Below are positions 45,926 to 54,968 of a stretch of DNA of 64,000 bases, piece after piece. The stretch is from Albidovulum aestuarii (lineage in GTDB: Bacteria > Pseudomonadota > Alphaproteobacteria > Rhodobacterales > Rhodobacteraceae): positions 1 to 64,000 of the forward strand of contig NZ_JASBQQ010000002.1 of assembly GCF_029961185.1 (NCBI RefSeq), read 5' to 3'. A model generated the notes under the pieces. The model did not search any database. It had not been told where the DNA came from and saw only the letters and a list, made by a program, of their open reading frames with translations. The position numbers and the translations under genes were made by a program. The first letter of the stretch is position 1, and the number at the start of each line of letters is the position of its first letter.

Positions 45926-46734
45926 GCGCCGCGCTCGATGCCCGCCTCGGTCAGCCATGGCGAAAACCGCCACTGATCAAGCGCGCCTGGCTGCGATGGT
46001 CGCTCGCTGTCGGGGCGGTGATCTACCTCGCGCTCGCCATCGCCTCGATCGAGGTGAACTGGAGCCGGGTCTGGGAAGGGCTGGACCGGGGGGCGGCCTT
46101 CATCATGTCCTTCGCGCGCCCCGACTTCGTCAGCCGCTGGGGCGACATCTGGGACGGAATGCTGGAAAGCGTGATCATGACCGTCGCCGCCTCGGTCGTC
46201 GGCATCCTGATCTCGATCCCCATCGGGTTGGGGGCCGCGCGCAATATCGCGCCCCTGCCCGTCTATGTGATCTGCCGCGGGATCGTCGCGATTTCCCGCG
46301 CGCTTCAGGAGGTGATCGTGGCGATCCTTCTAGTCGCGATCTTCGGCTTCGGGCCGCTTGCCGGGTTCCTCACCCTCAGCTTTGCGACCATCGGCTTCCT
46401 GTCAAAGCTACTGGCCGAAGACATCGAAAGCATGGACCGCGTGCAGGCCGAGGCGATCCGGGCGACCGGATCAAGCTGGATGCAGTGGATCAATTATGGC
46501 GTCCAGCCACAGGTGATGCCGCGCCTCATCGGGTTGTCGATGTACCGCCTCGACATCAATTTCCGGGAAAGTGCCATTCTCGGTCTTGTCGGCGCGGGCG
46601 GGATCGGGGCCACGCTGAACACTGCCTTCGACCGCTATGAATTCGACACGGCGGCAGCGATCCTGCTGATAATCATCGGAACCGTCATGGCGCTCGAATA
46701 TCTCTCGGGCATCATCCGGGCGAAGGTGCAGTAA
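45922..46734 (+). CDS. phnE: Phosphonate-type ABC permease, first copy
   Basis: A 270-residue membrane protein with PhnE motifs: [26 protein letters not shown]-like helix region around residue 105-130, the EAA loop [20 protein letters not shown] and the end signature [15 protein letters not shown]. It has about six segments. It forms a heterodimeric channel with the next gene product; paired phnE genes are common in alphaproteobacteria. Confidence 0.93.
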   Translation: MSAALDARLGQPWRKPPLIKRAWLRWSLAVGAVIYLALAIASIEVNWSRVWEGLDRGAAFIMSFARPDFVSRWGDIWDGMLESVIMTVAASVVGILISIPIGLGAARNIAPLPVYVICRGIVAISRALQEVIVAILLVAIFGFGPLAGFLTLSFATIGFLSKLLAEDIESMDRVQAEAIRATGSSWMQWINYGVQPQVMPRLIGLSMYRLDINFRESAILGLVGAGGIGATLNTAFDRYEFDTAAAILLIIIGTVMALEYLSGIIRAKVQ

Positions 46735-47552
46735 TGCCGATCGCGACATCACCCTCGGGCCAGAAAGTCTGGCAGCGCCGCACCCGCAATCAAAGCATGA
46801 TCCGCTGGGCGGCATGGCTTGTCGGAACCGCGATCTTCCTCTGGTGCTGGGGACAGATTTCCGAAGCGACGACGTGGTTCTTCGTCTGGGATGCGCCTGC
46901 CATCGCGGGCGACATCCTGGAGCGTGCCACCCCGCCGCGCTGGTCCTACATGGAAAAGCTCTGGTGGCCGATCTGGGACACGCTGAACATCGCGACACTC
47001 GGCACGATTGGCGCGCTCTTTCTCGCCGTCCCAGTCGCCTTCCTTGCCGCCCGCAACACAACGCCTTCGGCGCGCTTCGTCCGACCCATCGCGCTTCTTA
47101 TCATCGTGGCGACCCGCTCGATCAACTCGTTGATCTGGGCCCTGTTGCTCATCGCGATCATCGGGCCGGGGGTCTTTGCCGGGGTCATCGCCATCGCCAT
47201 CCGTTCGATCGGCTTCTGCGCGAAACTTCTCTACGAAGCGATCGAGGAGATCGACCGCACGCAGGTCGAGGCCGTGACGGCAACCGGTGCCAGTCCGTTG
47301 CAGGTCATGGCCTACGGGATCGTGCCACAAATCCTGCCCGCCTTTGCCGGGATCGCAGTCTTCCGCTGGGATATCAATATTCGGGAATCCACGGTCCTTG
47401 GCCTTGTTGGTGCCGGCGGGATCGGCTTGCAGCTTCAGGCTTCTCTCAATGTGCTGGCGTGGCCGCAGGTATCTCTGATCCTTCTGGTCATCCTCTTCGC
47501 GGTCGTCGTTTCAGAATGGGTCTCGGCCAAGGTTCGGGGCGCGATCATCTGA
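46734..47552 (+). CDS. phnE: Phosphonate-type ABC permease, second copy
   Basis: The 272-residue paralogue shares ARNTTPSARFVRPIALLIIV, the loop QVEAVTATGASPLQVMAYGI and [19 protein letters not shown] with the first copy, but the two differ widely elsewhere, so the duplication is old. Its ATG shares one base with the phnE1 stop (TAATG), and its own stop shares one base with the next ATG (TGATG). Confidence 0.92.
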   Translation: MPIATSPSGQKVWQRRTRNQSMIRWAAWLVGTAIFLWCWGQISEATTWFFVWDAPAIAGDILERATPPRWSYMEKLWWPIWDTLNIATLGTIGALFLAVPVAFLAARNTTPSARFVRPIALLIIVATRSINSLIWALLLIAIIGPGVFAGVIAIAIRSIGFCAKLLYEAIEEIDRTQVEAVTATGASPLQVMAYGIVPQILPAFAGIAVFRWDINIRESTVLGLVGAGGIGLQLQASLNVLAWPQVSLILLVILFAVVVSEWVSAKVRGAII

Positions 47553-48457
47553 TGCGGGCGATGACTGACGCGAGGTGGGCTTTCGAGGCCTATGAATCGA
47601 TCCGTTCCCGGCTGCCGCAAGCCCGCTTTCCCGCTGCTCCGCGTCGGATCGGCAGACTCACCGACCTGATGGACGAGGCCGACCTCTTCCTGCTCGATGC
47701 CTTCGGCGTTCTGAATGTCGGCGAAAGCGCGATTCCGGGGGCGGTGGAGGCCGTCGTAACGCTGATTGCGGCTGGTAAGCGGGTGATGGTCGTCTCGAAC
47801 GCCGCAGGCTACTGCAAACGCGTGATGCTCGCCCGCTACCGGCGGCTGGGATTTCGGTTTGGCGCGGACGACGTCGTTTCGTCCCGCGACGTCCTGCTCA
47901 CCGAACTGGACGGTGGTCCAGCCTTACGCTGGGGTCTGATGGCGGCAAGTGCGCATGGGCACGAAGGCATCGAGCACCTGAACGGTACGTTCCTCGGCGA
48001 CGACGCCCATCCCTACCATGACGCAGAGGGGTTCCTGCTGCTCGGATCAGGCGAATGGTCCGAAACCCGGCAGGCGCTGCTTGAAGCCACTTTGATCGCC
48101 AATCCAAGACCCGTCCTTGTCGGCAACCCCGACCTTGTCGCCCCGCGTGAGGCCGGCCTTTCGAAAGAACCCGGACACTACGCGCATCGCCTGATTGACG
48201 CGACGGGCATTTCGTCACGCTTCTTCGGGAAACCTTACGCCAGCATATTCGATCATGCGCTCGCAATGTGTCCGGGGGTCGACAGAAGTCGGACCGTCAT
48301 GGTCGGAGATACCCTCCACACCGACATCCTCGGGGGGGCAGCCGCCGGGATAAAGACAGCGCTTGTGACCGGCCATGGTGCGCTCGTCGGGCTTCACCCC
48401 GAAGCTGCAATCGAAGCGTCCGGCATCCGGCCTGACTTCGTGATGTCTTCGATCTAG
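47552..48457 (+). CDS. HAD-superfamily class IIA protein (NagD/TIGR01459-like)
   Basis: The 301-residue protein has LLDAFGVLNVGESAIPGA (nucleophile D about 51), VVSNAA (motif II), the capping domain and GKPYASIFDHAL plus VGDTLHTDILGGAAAGI (motifs III and IV). The residue two after the nucleophile, aspartate in most phosphatases, is phenylalanine, as in the DxWG/DxFG subgroup of class IIA. Phosphatase activity is therefore likely but not secure. It is coupled to phnE2 by a TGATG junction, so its substrate probably enters through PhnDCEE. Confidence 0.88.
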   Translation: MRAMTDARWAFEAYESIRSRLPQARFPAAPRRIGRLTDLMDEADLFLLDAFGVLNVGESAIPGAVEAVVTLIAAGKRVMVVSNAAGYCKRVMLARYRRLGFRFGADDVVSSRDVLLTELDGGPALRWGLMAASAHGHEGIEHLNGTFLGDDAHPYHDAEGFLLLGSGEWSETRQALLEATLIANPRPVLVGNPDLVAPREAGLSKEPGHYAHRLIDATGISSRFFGKPYASIFDHALAMCPGVDRSRTVMVGDTLHTDILGGAAAGIKTALVTGHGALVGLHPEAAIEASGIRPDFVMSSI

Positions 48458-48477
48458 GGCATTTCGGAGACGGCCCT

Positions 48478-48657
48478 TTGATCAAGATCGGCGGGCAATT
48501 TCCTGATGACGAAAGCTGCGCGCATGCCTATCAAGTGATGATGACGGCCAGCGATACCCATCGCGCCGGCATGAACCTGATCGTGGGAGAGCAGCATGAC
48601 AATCTCGACGGCCTTGAAACCCCGCCGGAATATCGACCATTGGCAGGAACGGGTTGA
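48478..48657 (+). CDS. Possible small protein, 59 residues, TTG start
   Basis: A TTG at 48478 follows GGAGA (48466-48470) by seven bases and opens a 59-codon frame (LIKIGGQFPDDESCAHAYQV at the start) that ends with TGA at 48657, overlapping the first 62 bases of the class II aldolase gene in another frame. It fills the only gap in an otherwise tightly packed operon. No family is recognised. It could equally be leader sequence whose translation couples to the aldolase gene. Confidence 0.35.
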   Translation: MIKIGGQFPDDESCAHAYQVMMTASDTHRAGMNLIVGEQHDNLDGLETPPEYRPLAGTG

Positions 48658-49360
48658 GCTTGCCGCCGCGTTCCGCTGGACGGCGCGGCTGAACATGCAC
48701 GAAGGCGTTGCGAACCATTTCTCGCTCGCGGTCAATCCCGACGGTACGCAGTTCCTGATGAACCCAAATCAGGCACATTTCTCGCGCATCCGGGCCTCGG
48801 ACATTCTGCTATTAGATGCCAACGATCCCGATGTGCTTAAAACGCCGGACGCGCCCGATCCGACCGCTTGGGGCCTGCACGGATCGGTCCACCGGCGCTG
48901 CCCGCATGCGCGCTGCGTGATGCATGTGCATTCGATCTTTGCGACCGTGCTCGCCTCGCTTGCCGACAGCAACATGCCGCCGATCGACCAGAACACCGCG
49001 ACCTTCTACAACCGGTATATCATCGACGAGCATTTCGGCGGTCTCGCCTTCGAGGATGAGGGCGAGCGCTGCGCGGCGGCCCTGACCGACCCGACGAAGA
49101 AGGTAATGATCATGGGCAATCACGGTGTCCTCGTCCTCGGCAAGGATGTCGCCGATGCCTTCAACCGGCTCTATTATTTCGAACGTGCCGCCGAGACCTA
49201 TATCCGGGCCCTCCAGACTGGTCAGAAGCTGCGCGTGCTCAGCCCCGAGATTGCTGAAAAGACGGCGGCCGAGTTGGACGATTACCCCGGTCAGGCAGAC
49301 CGCCATCTGGCCGAACTGAGGGCGATCCTTGACGAGGAAGGCTCAAACTACGCAAGCTGA
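48596..49360 (+). CDS. Class II aldolase/adducin family protein
   Basis: The 254-residue protein has the fold markers NHFSLAVNPDG, SRIRASDILLLD, the zinc-site HPHARCVMHVHS and the later NHGVLVLG with AFNRLYYFERAAETYI. Family members are zinc aldolases or epimerases for phosphorylated sugars (fuculose- or ribulose-phosphate), and some are decarboxylases or uncharacterised oxidoreductase partners. GGAGAGCAGC precedes the ATG. It is the last plus-strand gene of the phosphorus cluster; a carbon-carbon cleavage of the imported or dephosphorylated compound is a reasonable guess. An AGCTGA/TCAGCT repeat spans the convergent stops. Confidence 0.85.
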   Translation: MTISTALKPRRNIDHWQERVELAAAFRWTARLNMHEGVANHFSLAVNPDGTQFLMNPNQAHFSRIRASDILLLDANDPDVLKTPDAPDPTAWGLHGSVHRRCPHARCVMHVHSIFATVLASLADSNMPPIDQNTATFYNRYIIDEHFGGLAFEDEGERCAAALTDPTKKVMIMGNHGVLVLGKDVADAFNRLYYFERAAETYIRALQTGQKLRVLSPEIAEKTAAELDDYPGQADRHLAELRAILDEEGSNYAS

Positions 49361-49372
49361 CGCGGCTGGGTT

Positions 49373-50110
49373 TCAGCTGCGCTCATCCGTCTGCATCCGG
49401 CGTTCCAACCAGCGCACCCCGCCTGAGACGATCAGGATCAGAACGAGGTATTCCAGCACGAGTACCGTGTAGATTTCCAGCGGGCGGTATTCAGTCACCA
49501 CCAGCTCATTGGCCTTGCGGGTCAGTTCCTGCATGCCGATGACCGAAACCAGCGACGACATCTTCAGCATGTAGGCAAGCTGGTTGCCAAGTGCCGGCAG
49601 GATGCGGCGGATGGCCTGCGGCAGGATCACGTAGCGCATCGTGTCGATGTAGTTGAGCGAAACGGAATAGGCGGCCTCGTACTGGCCCCGGGCGATTGAC
49701 TGGATCCCTGCGCGGAAGATTTCGGCCTCGAACGCGCTGTCGGAAAGCGCCAGCGCGATCACCCCGGCCCAGAACACGCCGATGGTCAGACCGGTCAGTT
49801 GCGGCAGGCCGTAATAGACCCAGAGGATCATGACAAGGATCGGCACAGCCCGGATCAGTTCCACATAGATCCGGCTGGCCCGCCGCAGCCATGGCCGTGT
49901 CGAAAGGCCCGGCAGGGCGACCAGCAGCCCCAGCGCGATGGAGATCAGGATCGCCGTCAGAGACAGAAGAACGGTGTATTTCAGACCGCTGAGAAGGAAG
50001 GTAAGGTTGGTCCAGCCCGCCTTGGTCTGAGGGTTCACCACATACCAGCCCCAGTTTGCCGAACAAGCCGAGAGCGCGAAGGCGAGGAATACAAGTAGCA
50101 GTCTGTTCAT
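49373..50110 (-). CDS. Polar amino acid ABC transporter permease (system 1)
   Basis: The 245-residue HisM/GlnP-type permease has about five segments and the loop GQYEAAYSVSLNYIDTMRYVILPQA that docks to the ATPase. Its first segment ends in a lipobox-like LSAC followed by a periplasmic stretch. Only one permease gene is present, so it probably forms a homodimer. It is 9 bases downstream of the ATPase gene. The binding protein is divergently encoded at 51032. Confidence 0.9.
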   Translation of the reverse strand: MNRLLLVFLAFALSACSANWGWYVVNPQTKAGWTNLTFLLSGLKYTVLLSLTAILISIALGLLVALPGLSTRPWLRRASRIYVELIRAVPILVMILWVYYGLPQLTGLTIGVFWAGVIALALSDSAFEAEIFRAGIQSIARGQYEAAYSVSLNYIDTMRYVILPQAIRRILPALGNQLAYMLKMSSLVSVIGMQELTRKANELVVTEYRPLEIYTVLVLEYLVLILIVSGGVRWLERRMQTDERS

Positions 50111-50119
50111 CGCCCGCCC

Positions 50120-50872
50120 CTAATGATTGAGGATCTTGTCGAGGAAATCGCGGCATCTCTGGCTTTTCGGTGCGGTGAAGAACTCCCCCGGCGCGGCGGT
50201 TTCGACGATTTCGCCGTGATCCATGAAAACCATGCGGTCGGCCACCTTGCGGGCAAAACCCATTTCATGCGTCACGACGATCATGGTCATGCCGGTGCCC
50301 GCAAGTTCGACCATCACATCCAGCACTTCGGTGATCATCTCAGGATCAAGCGCGGAGGTGGGTTCGTCAAAGAGCATGATCCGCGGCTCCATGCAGAGCG
50401 AACGGGCGATGGCCACGCGCTGCTGCTGGCCACCCGAGAGCTGGCGCGGATATTTGTCGGCCTGTTCGGGGATGCGCACCCGTTCCAGATAGCGCATGGC
50501 GATGTCACGGGCCTCACCGGTGCTCATCTTACGTGCCCGAATCGGACCGAGGGTGAGGTTTTCCAGCACCGTCAGATGCGGAAAGAGGTTGAACTGCTGG
50601 AACACCATGCCGACCTGGTTGCGTACCTTGCGCAGCGCAGCGGCATCTTTGCCAAGGCGCTGACCATCGACCGTAATTTCTCCCTGTTCGTAACTTTCCA
50701 GCCCGTTGATGCAGCGGATCAGTGTCGATTTGCCTGACCCGGAGGGGCCGCAAACCACGATGCGTTCGCCCGACATTGCCTCGAAATCAACGGATTTCAG
50801 AACCTGAAAATCACCGTAGAATTTCGATACATCCCTGAACCGGATGATCGCGGTCCGCTCTTTTTCCGACAT
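50120..50872 (-). CDS. Polar amino acid ABC transporter ATPase (system 1)
   Basis: The 250-residue GlnQ-type ATPase has Walker [27 protein letters not shown], signature [15 protein letters not shown] and Walker [16 protein letters not shown]. It is very similar to the system 2 ATPase at 53325 (long identical stretches across the signature and H-loop), so the two systems are related by an older duplication. Start ATG at 50872 with AGGGGG upstream. Confidence 0.93.
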   Translation of the reverse strand: MSEKERTAIIRFRDVSKFYGDFQVLKSVDFEAMSGERIVVCGPSGSGKSTLIRCINGLESYEQGEITVDGQRLGKDAAALRKVRNQVGMVFQQFNLFPHLTVLENLTLGPIRARKMSTGEARDIAMRYLERVRIPEQADKYPRQLSGGQQQRVAIARSLCMEPRIMLFDEPTSALDPEMITEVLDVMVELAGTGMTMIVVTHEMGFARKVADRMVFMDHGEIVETAAPGEFFTAPKSQRCRDFLDKILNH

Positions 50873-51031
50873 TCGTCCCCCTTCGGAAAAACGTCACCGC
50901 GAACCGGCGCGGGACAGGATCGTGCTGATAGTCCTCGCACATTTTGTGATTTGACGCTACAATATTATGTCTGCACATTATCAAATATACCTGAACATAA
51001 AGACACTGACCAACGACTGGGAGAAGGCATC

Positions 51032-51808
51032 ATGAAACTGGTGAAGGCTTGTATCGCCGCTTTGGGACTTGTTCTTGCAGCACCCGCGGCAATGGCGCAA
51101 TCGGCGCTTCAGGACATTCTGAACAATGGCGTTCTGAAGGTCGGGACGACGGGTGACTGGAACCCGATGACCATGAAGGACACCGCGACGGATTCCTATA
51201 CCGGATACGATATTGACGTCATGACTGCACTTGCCGCCGATCTGGGGGTTGAAGTGGAGTTTGTCCCGACCGACTGGAAAACGCTGGTCAGCGGGGTGAC
51301 GGCAGGTAAGTACCACATGACCGGGTCGGCCTCGATCTCACCCGCGCGGGCAAAGGCCGCTGGTTATTCGCAAAGCTACTTCTCTCTCGCCACCGTGCCG
51401 CTGATCAATAAAAAGGACGCCGACAAGTTCAAGGACTGGGGCGATCTGGACAATGGAGACGTGACCGTCGCGGCGACGCTGGGCACGACGCAGGAAAAGC
51501 AGGTGAAGGAGTTCTTCCCCAACGCCCAGTACAAGATCGTGGAAGCCCCCGCGCGTGACTTCCAAGAGGTGCTGGCGGGTCGGGCGCAGGCGCATATCAC
51601 CTCGAACGTCGAGGCCAACAAGCTGATTGCGCAGTACCCGGAACTGATGATCATACCGGTATCCGCGCCCCGCGCACGGACCCCCATCGCGATGCTGCTG
51701 CCGCAGGACGATCAGGTCTGGATCAACTACGTGAACACGTGGATCACGCTTAAGAAAGAGGCCGGGTTCTTTGATGAGCTTGGCGCCAAGTGGAACCTTG
51801 GCAACTGA
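51032..51808 (+). CDS. Polar amino acid-type periplasmic binding protein (system 1)
   Basis: The 258-residue SBP_bac_3 protein has a signal peptide (cleavage after AMA-Q, near residue 22), then VLKVGTTGDWNPMTMKD and the late ARDFQEVLAGRAQAHITSNV typical of the cyclohexadienyl-dehydratase-like branch of this family. It is divergent from its ATPase and permease genes. The ATG at 51032 follows GGGAGAAGG; the frame is open to 50951 without support. The ligand is unknown. A strong terminator follows. Confidence 0.88.
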   Translation: MKLVKACIAALGLVLAAPAAMAQSALQDILNNGVLKVGTTGDWNPMTMKDTATDSYTGYDIDVMTALAADLGVEVEFVPTDWKTLVSGVTAGKYHMTGSASISPARAKAAGYSQSYFSLATVPLINKKDADKFKDWGDLDNGDVTVAATLGTTQEKQVKEFFPNAQYKIVEAPARDFQEVLAGRAQAHITSNVEANKLIAQYPELMIIPVSAPRARTPIAMLLPQDDQVWINYVNTWITLKKEAGFFDELGAKWNLGN

Positions 51809-51815
51809 CGGGGAC

Positions 51816-51840
51816 GGGGCGCTTTCGGGCGCCCCTTTTC
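51816..51840 (+). terminator. Rho-independent terminator
   Basis: GGGGCGC (51816-51822), loop TTTCGG, GCGCCCC (51829-51835) and TTTTC form a textbook intrinsic terminator 8 bases after the binding-protein stop. Confidence 0.88.
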
Positions 51841-51844
51841 TTCC

Positions 51845-52483
51845 ATGCTTAAACTCTATGCCATTCCGGTTAGCCTCTACTCTGCCAAGACGCGGGTCGC
51901 GTTACGGTTCAAGGGGCTGGACTGGCAGGAACTGCCGCCGCCCGGCGGCTATGGCTCGGACGAATACAAGCGCATCGTGGCCAGCGGCAACCTGCCTGCG
52001 CTGGATGATGACGGCTTTCTGATTGCGGATTCCGAGGCCATCGCCGAGTATCTTGAGGAACGTTTTCCCGAACCGCCCTTGTTGCCGAACAATGCGCAAG
52101 ACCGGGCGCGGATGCGGGAACGTTCGCGGTTTCACGACACCCGGCTGGAACCTGCGCTGCGAGCGCTTTTCGCCAATCTCACACCTGACCGGCGCGACAC
52201 CGAATTGAACGCCCGGCAGTCACTCGCGATGAGCGAAAGGCTGGGCCAGCTTGCGCGGCTGCTGGATGCAGCCCCTGACCTTGCCTTTGGCTTGGGCGAT
52301 TGCGGGTTCGCGGTGACATTCGCATGGATCGACGCCCTGACGCCGCGTCTCGGGCTTCATGTCAACTGGCCGGATCCCGTCCGCGCCTATCGGGCAAAAC
52401 TGTCCAACGAGGCGGCGGTTGCGGCGGAGTTTCTGACCTATCTGCCAAGACTTCAAAGCTGGCTCGACGCGAAGGAGGACTAG
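51845..52483 (+). CDS. Glutathione S-transferase family protein
   Basis: The 212-residue protein has a thioredoxin-like N-terminal domain (LYAIPVSLYSAKTRVALRFK, with S11 or nearby residue as thiol-activating candidate), the glutathione-binding NLPALDDDGFLIADSEAIAEYL and a helical C-terminal domain. Related zeta/maleylacetoacetate-isomerase-like enzymes work in aromatic ring-cleavage pathways. It starts 5 bases after a terminator with no Shine-Dalgarno sequence, so its expression probably depends on read-through or a leaderless transcript. The creatininase-family gene follows directly. Confidence 0.85.
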   Translation: MLKLYAIPVSLYSAKTRVALRFKGLDWQELPPPGGYGSDEYKRIVASGNLPALDDDGFLIADSEAIAEYLEERFPEPPLLPNNAQDRARMRERSRFHDTRLEPALRALFANLTPDRRDTELNARQSLAMSERLGQLARLLDAAPDLAFGLGDCGFAVTFAWIDALTPRLGLHVNWPDPVRAYRAKLSNEAAVAAEFLTYLPRLQSWLDAKED

Positions 52484-52486
52484 GCC

Positions 52487-53218
52487 TTGCGGCTTGATCA
52501 CATGACCTGGCCCGAGGTCGAGGCGCATCTGGCCCGCAAGGGCGGCGTCATCCTGCCGGTCGGCTCGACCGAACAGCACGGACCGATCGGGCTTATCGGG
52601 ACCGATGCGCAATGTGCGACGGTGATTGCCGAACGGGCGGCGGGCCTCTGCGGTGCGGTGGTGGCCCCGACGCTGGCGCTGACGCCCGCCCCTTTTAACA
52701 TGGCCTTCCCCGGCACCATCTCGATTTCAGCGGCGACATTCGCCGCCCTTGCCGGGGAAGTCGTGGATGCTCTGGCCCATCATGGCTTCTGCCCCATCTA
52801 TATCCTGAATGCACATGGCGCAAACCTCGCCCCGCTGCGAGAGGTCGCGACGGCGCGCCCTGCCCTGCCCCTGCGCCTGAAAAGCTGGTGGGATTTTGAG
52901 CCGGTCAACGTGTTGCGTCGCGAGTTTTACGGCGATTGGGAGGGGATGCACGCAACCCCGTCCGAGATCGCCATTACCAAAACCGCGATCCGCGACGCAC
53001 CCTTGACCGAAGCTGCAAAAGCACCGCCACGAAAACTGACGGCCAATTTCATTCGCGAACACGCCGGAGATCGTCACGGCCCACCCGATGAACACCGCCG
53101 GGATTTTCGCGATGGCAGGGTCGGTTCGCATTCCGCACTCGCACGGGCAGAACACGGCGAATTGCTCATTAAAGCGGCAGCGGCAGCCGTGGCTGAGGAC
53201 TACCGGCTGGCGACCTGA
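52487..53218 (+). CDS. Creatininase-family amidohydrolase
   Basis: The 243-residue protein has the family metal-site pattern LPVGSTEQHGPIGLIGTDA (E29, H31, D40) and a second site in LNAHGANLAPL, where the usual NGHGGN reads NAHGAN. Members hydrolyse creatinine and other cyclic or small amides. The start is TTG at 52487, supported by AAGGAGGA eight to fourteen bases upstream; it lies 3 bases after the GST stop. It lies just upstream of the palindrome-controlled ABC operon and may open a cyclic amide of the imported compound. Confidence 0.87.
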   Translation: MRLDHMTWPEVEAHLARKGGVILPVGSTEQHGPIGLIGTDAQCATVIAERAAGLCGAVVAPTLALTPAPFNMAFPGTISISAATFAALAGEVVDALAHHGFCPIYILNAHGANLAPLREVATARPALPLRLKSWWDFEPVNVLRREFYGDWEGMHATPSEIAITKTAIRDAPLTEAAKAPPRKLTANFIREHAGDRHGPPDEHRRDFRDGRVGSHSALARAEHGELLIKAAAAAVAEDYRLAT

Positions 53219-53252
53219 TCGGGCATCATGTTTCTGCCGGTTTTGGCCGCAT

Positions 53253-53266
53253 TAAGTATATACTTA
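53253..53266. promoter_or_regulatory. Palindrome TAAGTATATACTTA, copy 1 (probable HutC-type operator)
   Basis: A perfect 14-base palindrome lies 59 bases before the TTG start of the system 2 ATPase gene. Its core GTATATAC fits the GTNTANAC pattern reported for HutC-subfamily GntR regulators. An identical copy precedes the MocD-like gene at 58156, and a HutC-type gene lies at 59493. Confidence 0.75.
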
Positions 53267-53324
53267 TTGCGAATTGCCGCTAACATGATTGCAGGCGCGA
53301 ACTGGACCACGGGGGAAGACAGCG

Positions 53325-54074
53325 TTGAATCCCGGCGCATCGTCCATCATCGAACTGACCGGCGTTTCCAAGTATTTCGGGCCGTTCAAGGCTCTGGATG
53401 ACATCAATTTGTCCGTCATGACCGGCGAACGCGTTGTCGTCTGCGGCCCGTCCGGGTCGGGCAAGTCCACCATGATCCGCTGCATCAACCGGCTGGAAGA
53501 ACATGATGAGGGGCGGATTGTCGTCGATGGGATCGAACTCGGCGAGGATACCCAGAACATCCGCGCCGTCCGGCAGGATGTCGGGATGGTGTTTCAGCAG
53601 TTCAACCTCTTTCCGCATCTGACGGTGCTTGAGAACCTTACGATCGGCCCTATCCGGGTCCGCAAGATGGACAAGGCAAGGGCCGAGGCGCTGGCGCGGC
53701 AATATCTGGACCGCGTTCATATCCCGGAACAAGCCGACAAGTATCCGGCCCAGCTTTCTGGCGGACAGCAGCAGCGCGTGGCCATCGCCCGCTCGCTCTG
53801 CATGGAGCCGCGCATCATGCTGTTCGATGAACCGACTTCGGCGCTCGATCCCGAGATGATCAACGAGGTTCTGGACGTCATGGTCGAACTCGCGGGCACC
53901 GGCATGACCATGGTCGTCGTCACGCACGAGATGGGCTTTGCCCGCAAGGTGGCCGACCGCATGGTCTTCATGGAAGCGGGCCGTATGGTCGAGGTGGCCC
54001 CACCGGCCAAGTTCTTCTCCAGCCCCGACAGCGACCGGGCGCGGCTGTTCCTAGATCAGATTCTGGAGCATTGA
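53325..54074 (+). CDS. Polar amino acid ABC transporter ATPase (system 2)
   Basis: The 249-residue GlnQ-type ATPase has Walker [26 protein letters not shown], signature [15 protein letters not shown] and Walker [16 protein letters not shown]. No ATG fits; TTG at 53325 is chosen because GGGGGAAG lies seven bases upstream (a TTG at 53289 is the only alternative). It begins the operon ATPase-permease-binding protein-permease, controlled by the palindrome at 53253. Confidence 0.92.
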   Translation: MNPGASSIIELTGVSKYFGPFKALDDINLSVMTGERVVVCGPSGSGKSTMIRCINRLEEHDEGRIVVDGIELGEDTQNIRAVRQDVGMVFQQFNLFPHLTVLENLTIGPIRVRKMDKARAEALARQYLDRVHIPEQADKYPAQLSGGQQQRVAIARSLCMEPRIMLFDEPTSALDPEMINEVLDVMVELAGTGMTMVVVTHEMGFARKVADRMVFMEAGRMVEVAPPAKFFSSPDSDRARLFLDQILEH

Positions 54075-54075
54075 G

Positions 54076-54933
54076 GTGAGCGCGGGCGGACAGATGGCCG
54101 GGACCGGCGGCCGCAGGGCGCAGCCAAGACCCCAATGGCGTCGGCATCTGGGCCGGGTGATCGCCTCTCGGCCCGCATCGGTCCTGATCTATTTCGCCGT
54201 TATGTTCGCGATCATCGCGACCGCCCTGAAAGGGGCGGAGGCGATGGGCTATAACTGGCAGTGGTACCGCATCCCGCGTTATTTCTATGACGTGACAGAG
54301 GGTGGCATCGTCCTCGGAGAAATTCCCTGGGGTCTTGTCGGCACCATCGCCCTGTCGGCCACGGCGTTCCTGCTGGCCACGGTGATCGGCCTGATCGTGG
54401 CGCTTCTGCGCCTGTCCGATCTGATCGTCGGGCGCTGGGTCGCGCAGGGATTTCTGGAAATCGTCCGCAACTCGCCGCTTCTGGTGCTGCTTTACGTCTT
54501 TTACTACGTCTTCGGCCCGATCTTCGGGCTGGACCGATACTCCGCCTCGGTCCTTTGCCTTGCAGTGTTCCACGGCGCGCTGATATCCGAGATCTTCCGC
54601 GCCGGAATCAACGCGGTGGCGAAGGGCCAATGGGAAGCGGCTGACGCCATCGGTATGACCCGCTGGCAGGTCTATCGCTATATCGTCTTGCCGCAATCGG
54701 TGCGCTTCATGCTGCCCCCGATGACCGGCGAAGTCGTGAACATGATCAAGAGCTCGGCCATCGTCAGCGTCATCGCAGTTGCCGAACTGACCACGATCGG
54801 GCGCAACATCATCTCTGACACTTACATGAGCTTTGAAATCTGGTTCACCATCGCGGCGGTCTACATGGTCGTCACGCTGATCATTTCCACCGGCGCCACG
54901 CTGCTTGAACGGCGCTACACCGTGCGCGACTGA
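54076..54933 (+). CDS. Polar amino acid ABC transporter permease (system 2, first)
   Basis: The 285-residue permease has a basic N-terminal stretch of about 30 residues, a long periplasmic insert after the first segment (YNWQWYRIPRYFYD) and then the HisM-type core with GQWEAADAIGMTRWQVYRYIVLP. The start is GTG at 54076 with GGAG upstream. It probably pairs with the permease at 55850, which has the same insert (YKWQWDRIPNYIL). Confidence 0.92.
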   Translation: MSAGGQMAGTGGRRAQPRPQWRRHLGRVIASRPASVLIYFAVMFAIIATALKGAEAMGYNWQWYRIPRYFYDVTEGGIVLGEIPWGLVGTIALSATAFLLATVIGLIVALLRLSDLIVGRWVAQGFLEIVRNSPLLVLLYVFYYVFGPIFGLDRYSASVLCLAVFHGALISEIFRAGINAVAKGQWEAADAIGMTRWQVYRYIVLPQSVRFMLPPMTGEVVNMIKSSAIVSVIAVAELTTIGRNIISDTYMSFEIWFTIAAVYMVVTLIISTGATLLERRYTVRD

Positions 54934-54968
54934 CGCAAACTAGACCAACCGCAACAGGGAGAAACGAC

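Noticed and set aside
38146-49360. Phosphonate degradation locus (C-P lyase or phosphonatase)
   Set aside because: No phnGHIJKLM, phnWX, phnA or phnYZ-type gene is present; only transporters, phosphatase-type enzymes and an aldolase-family protein.
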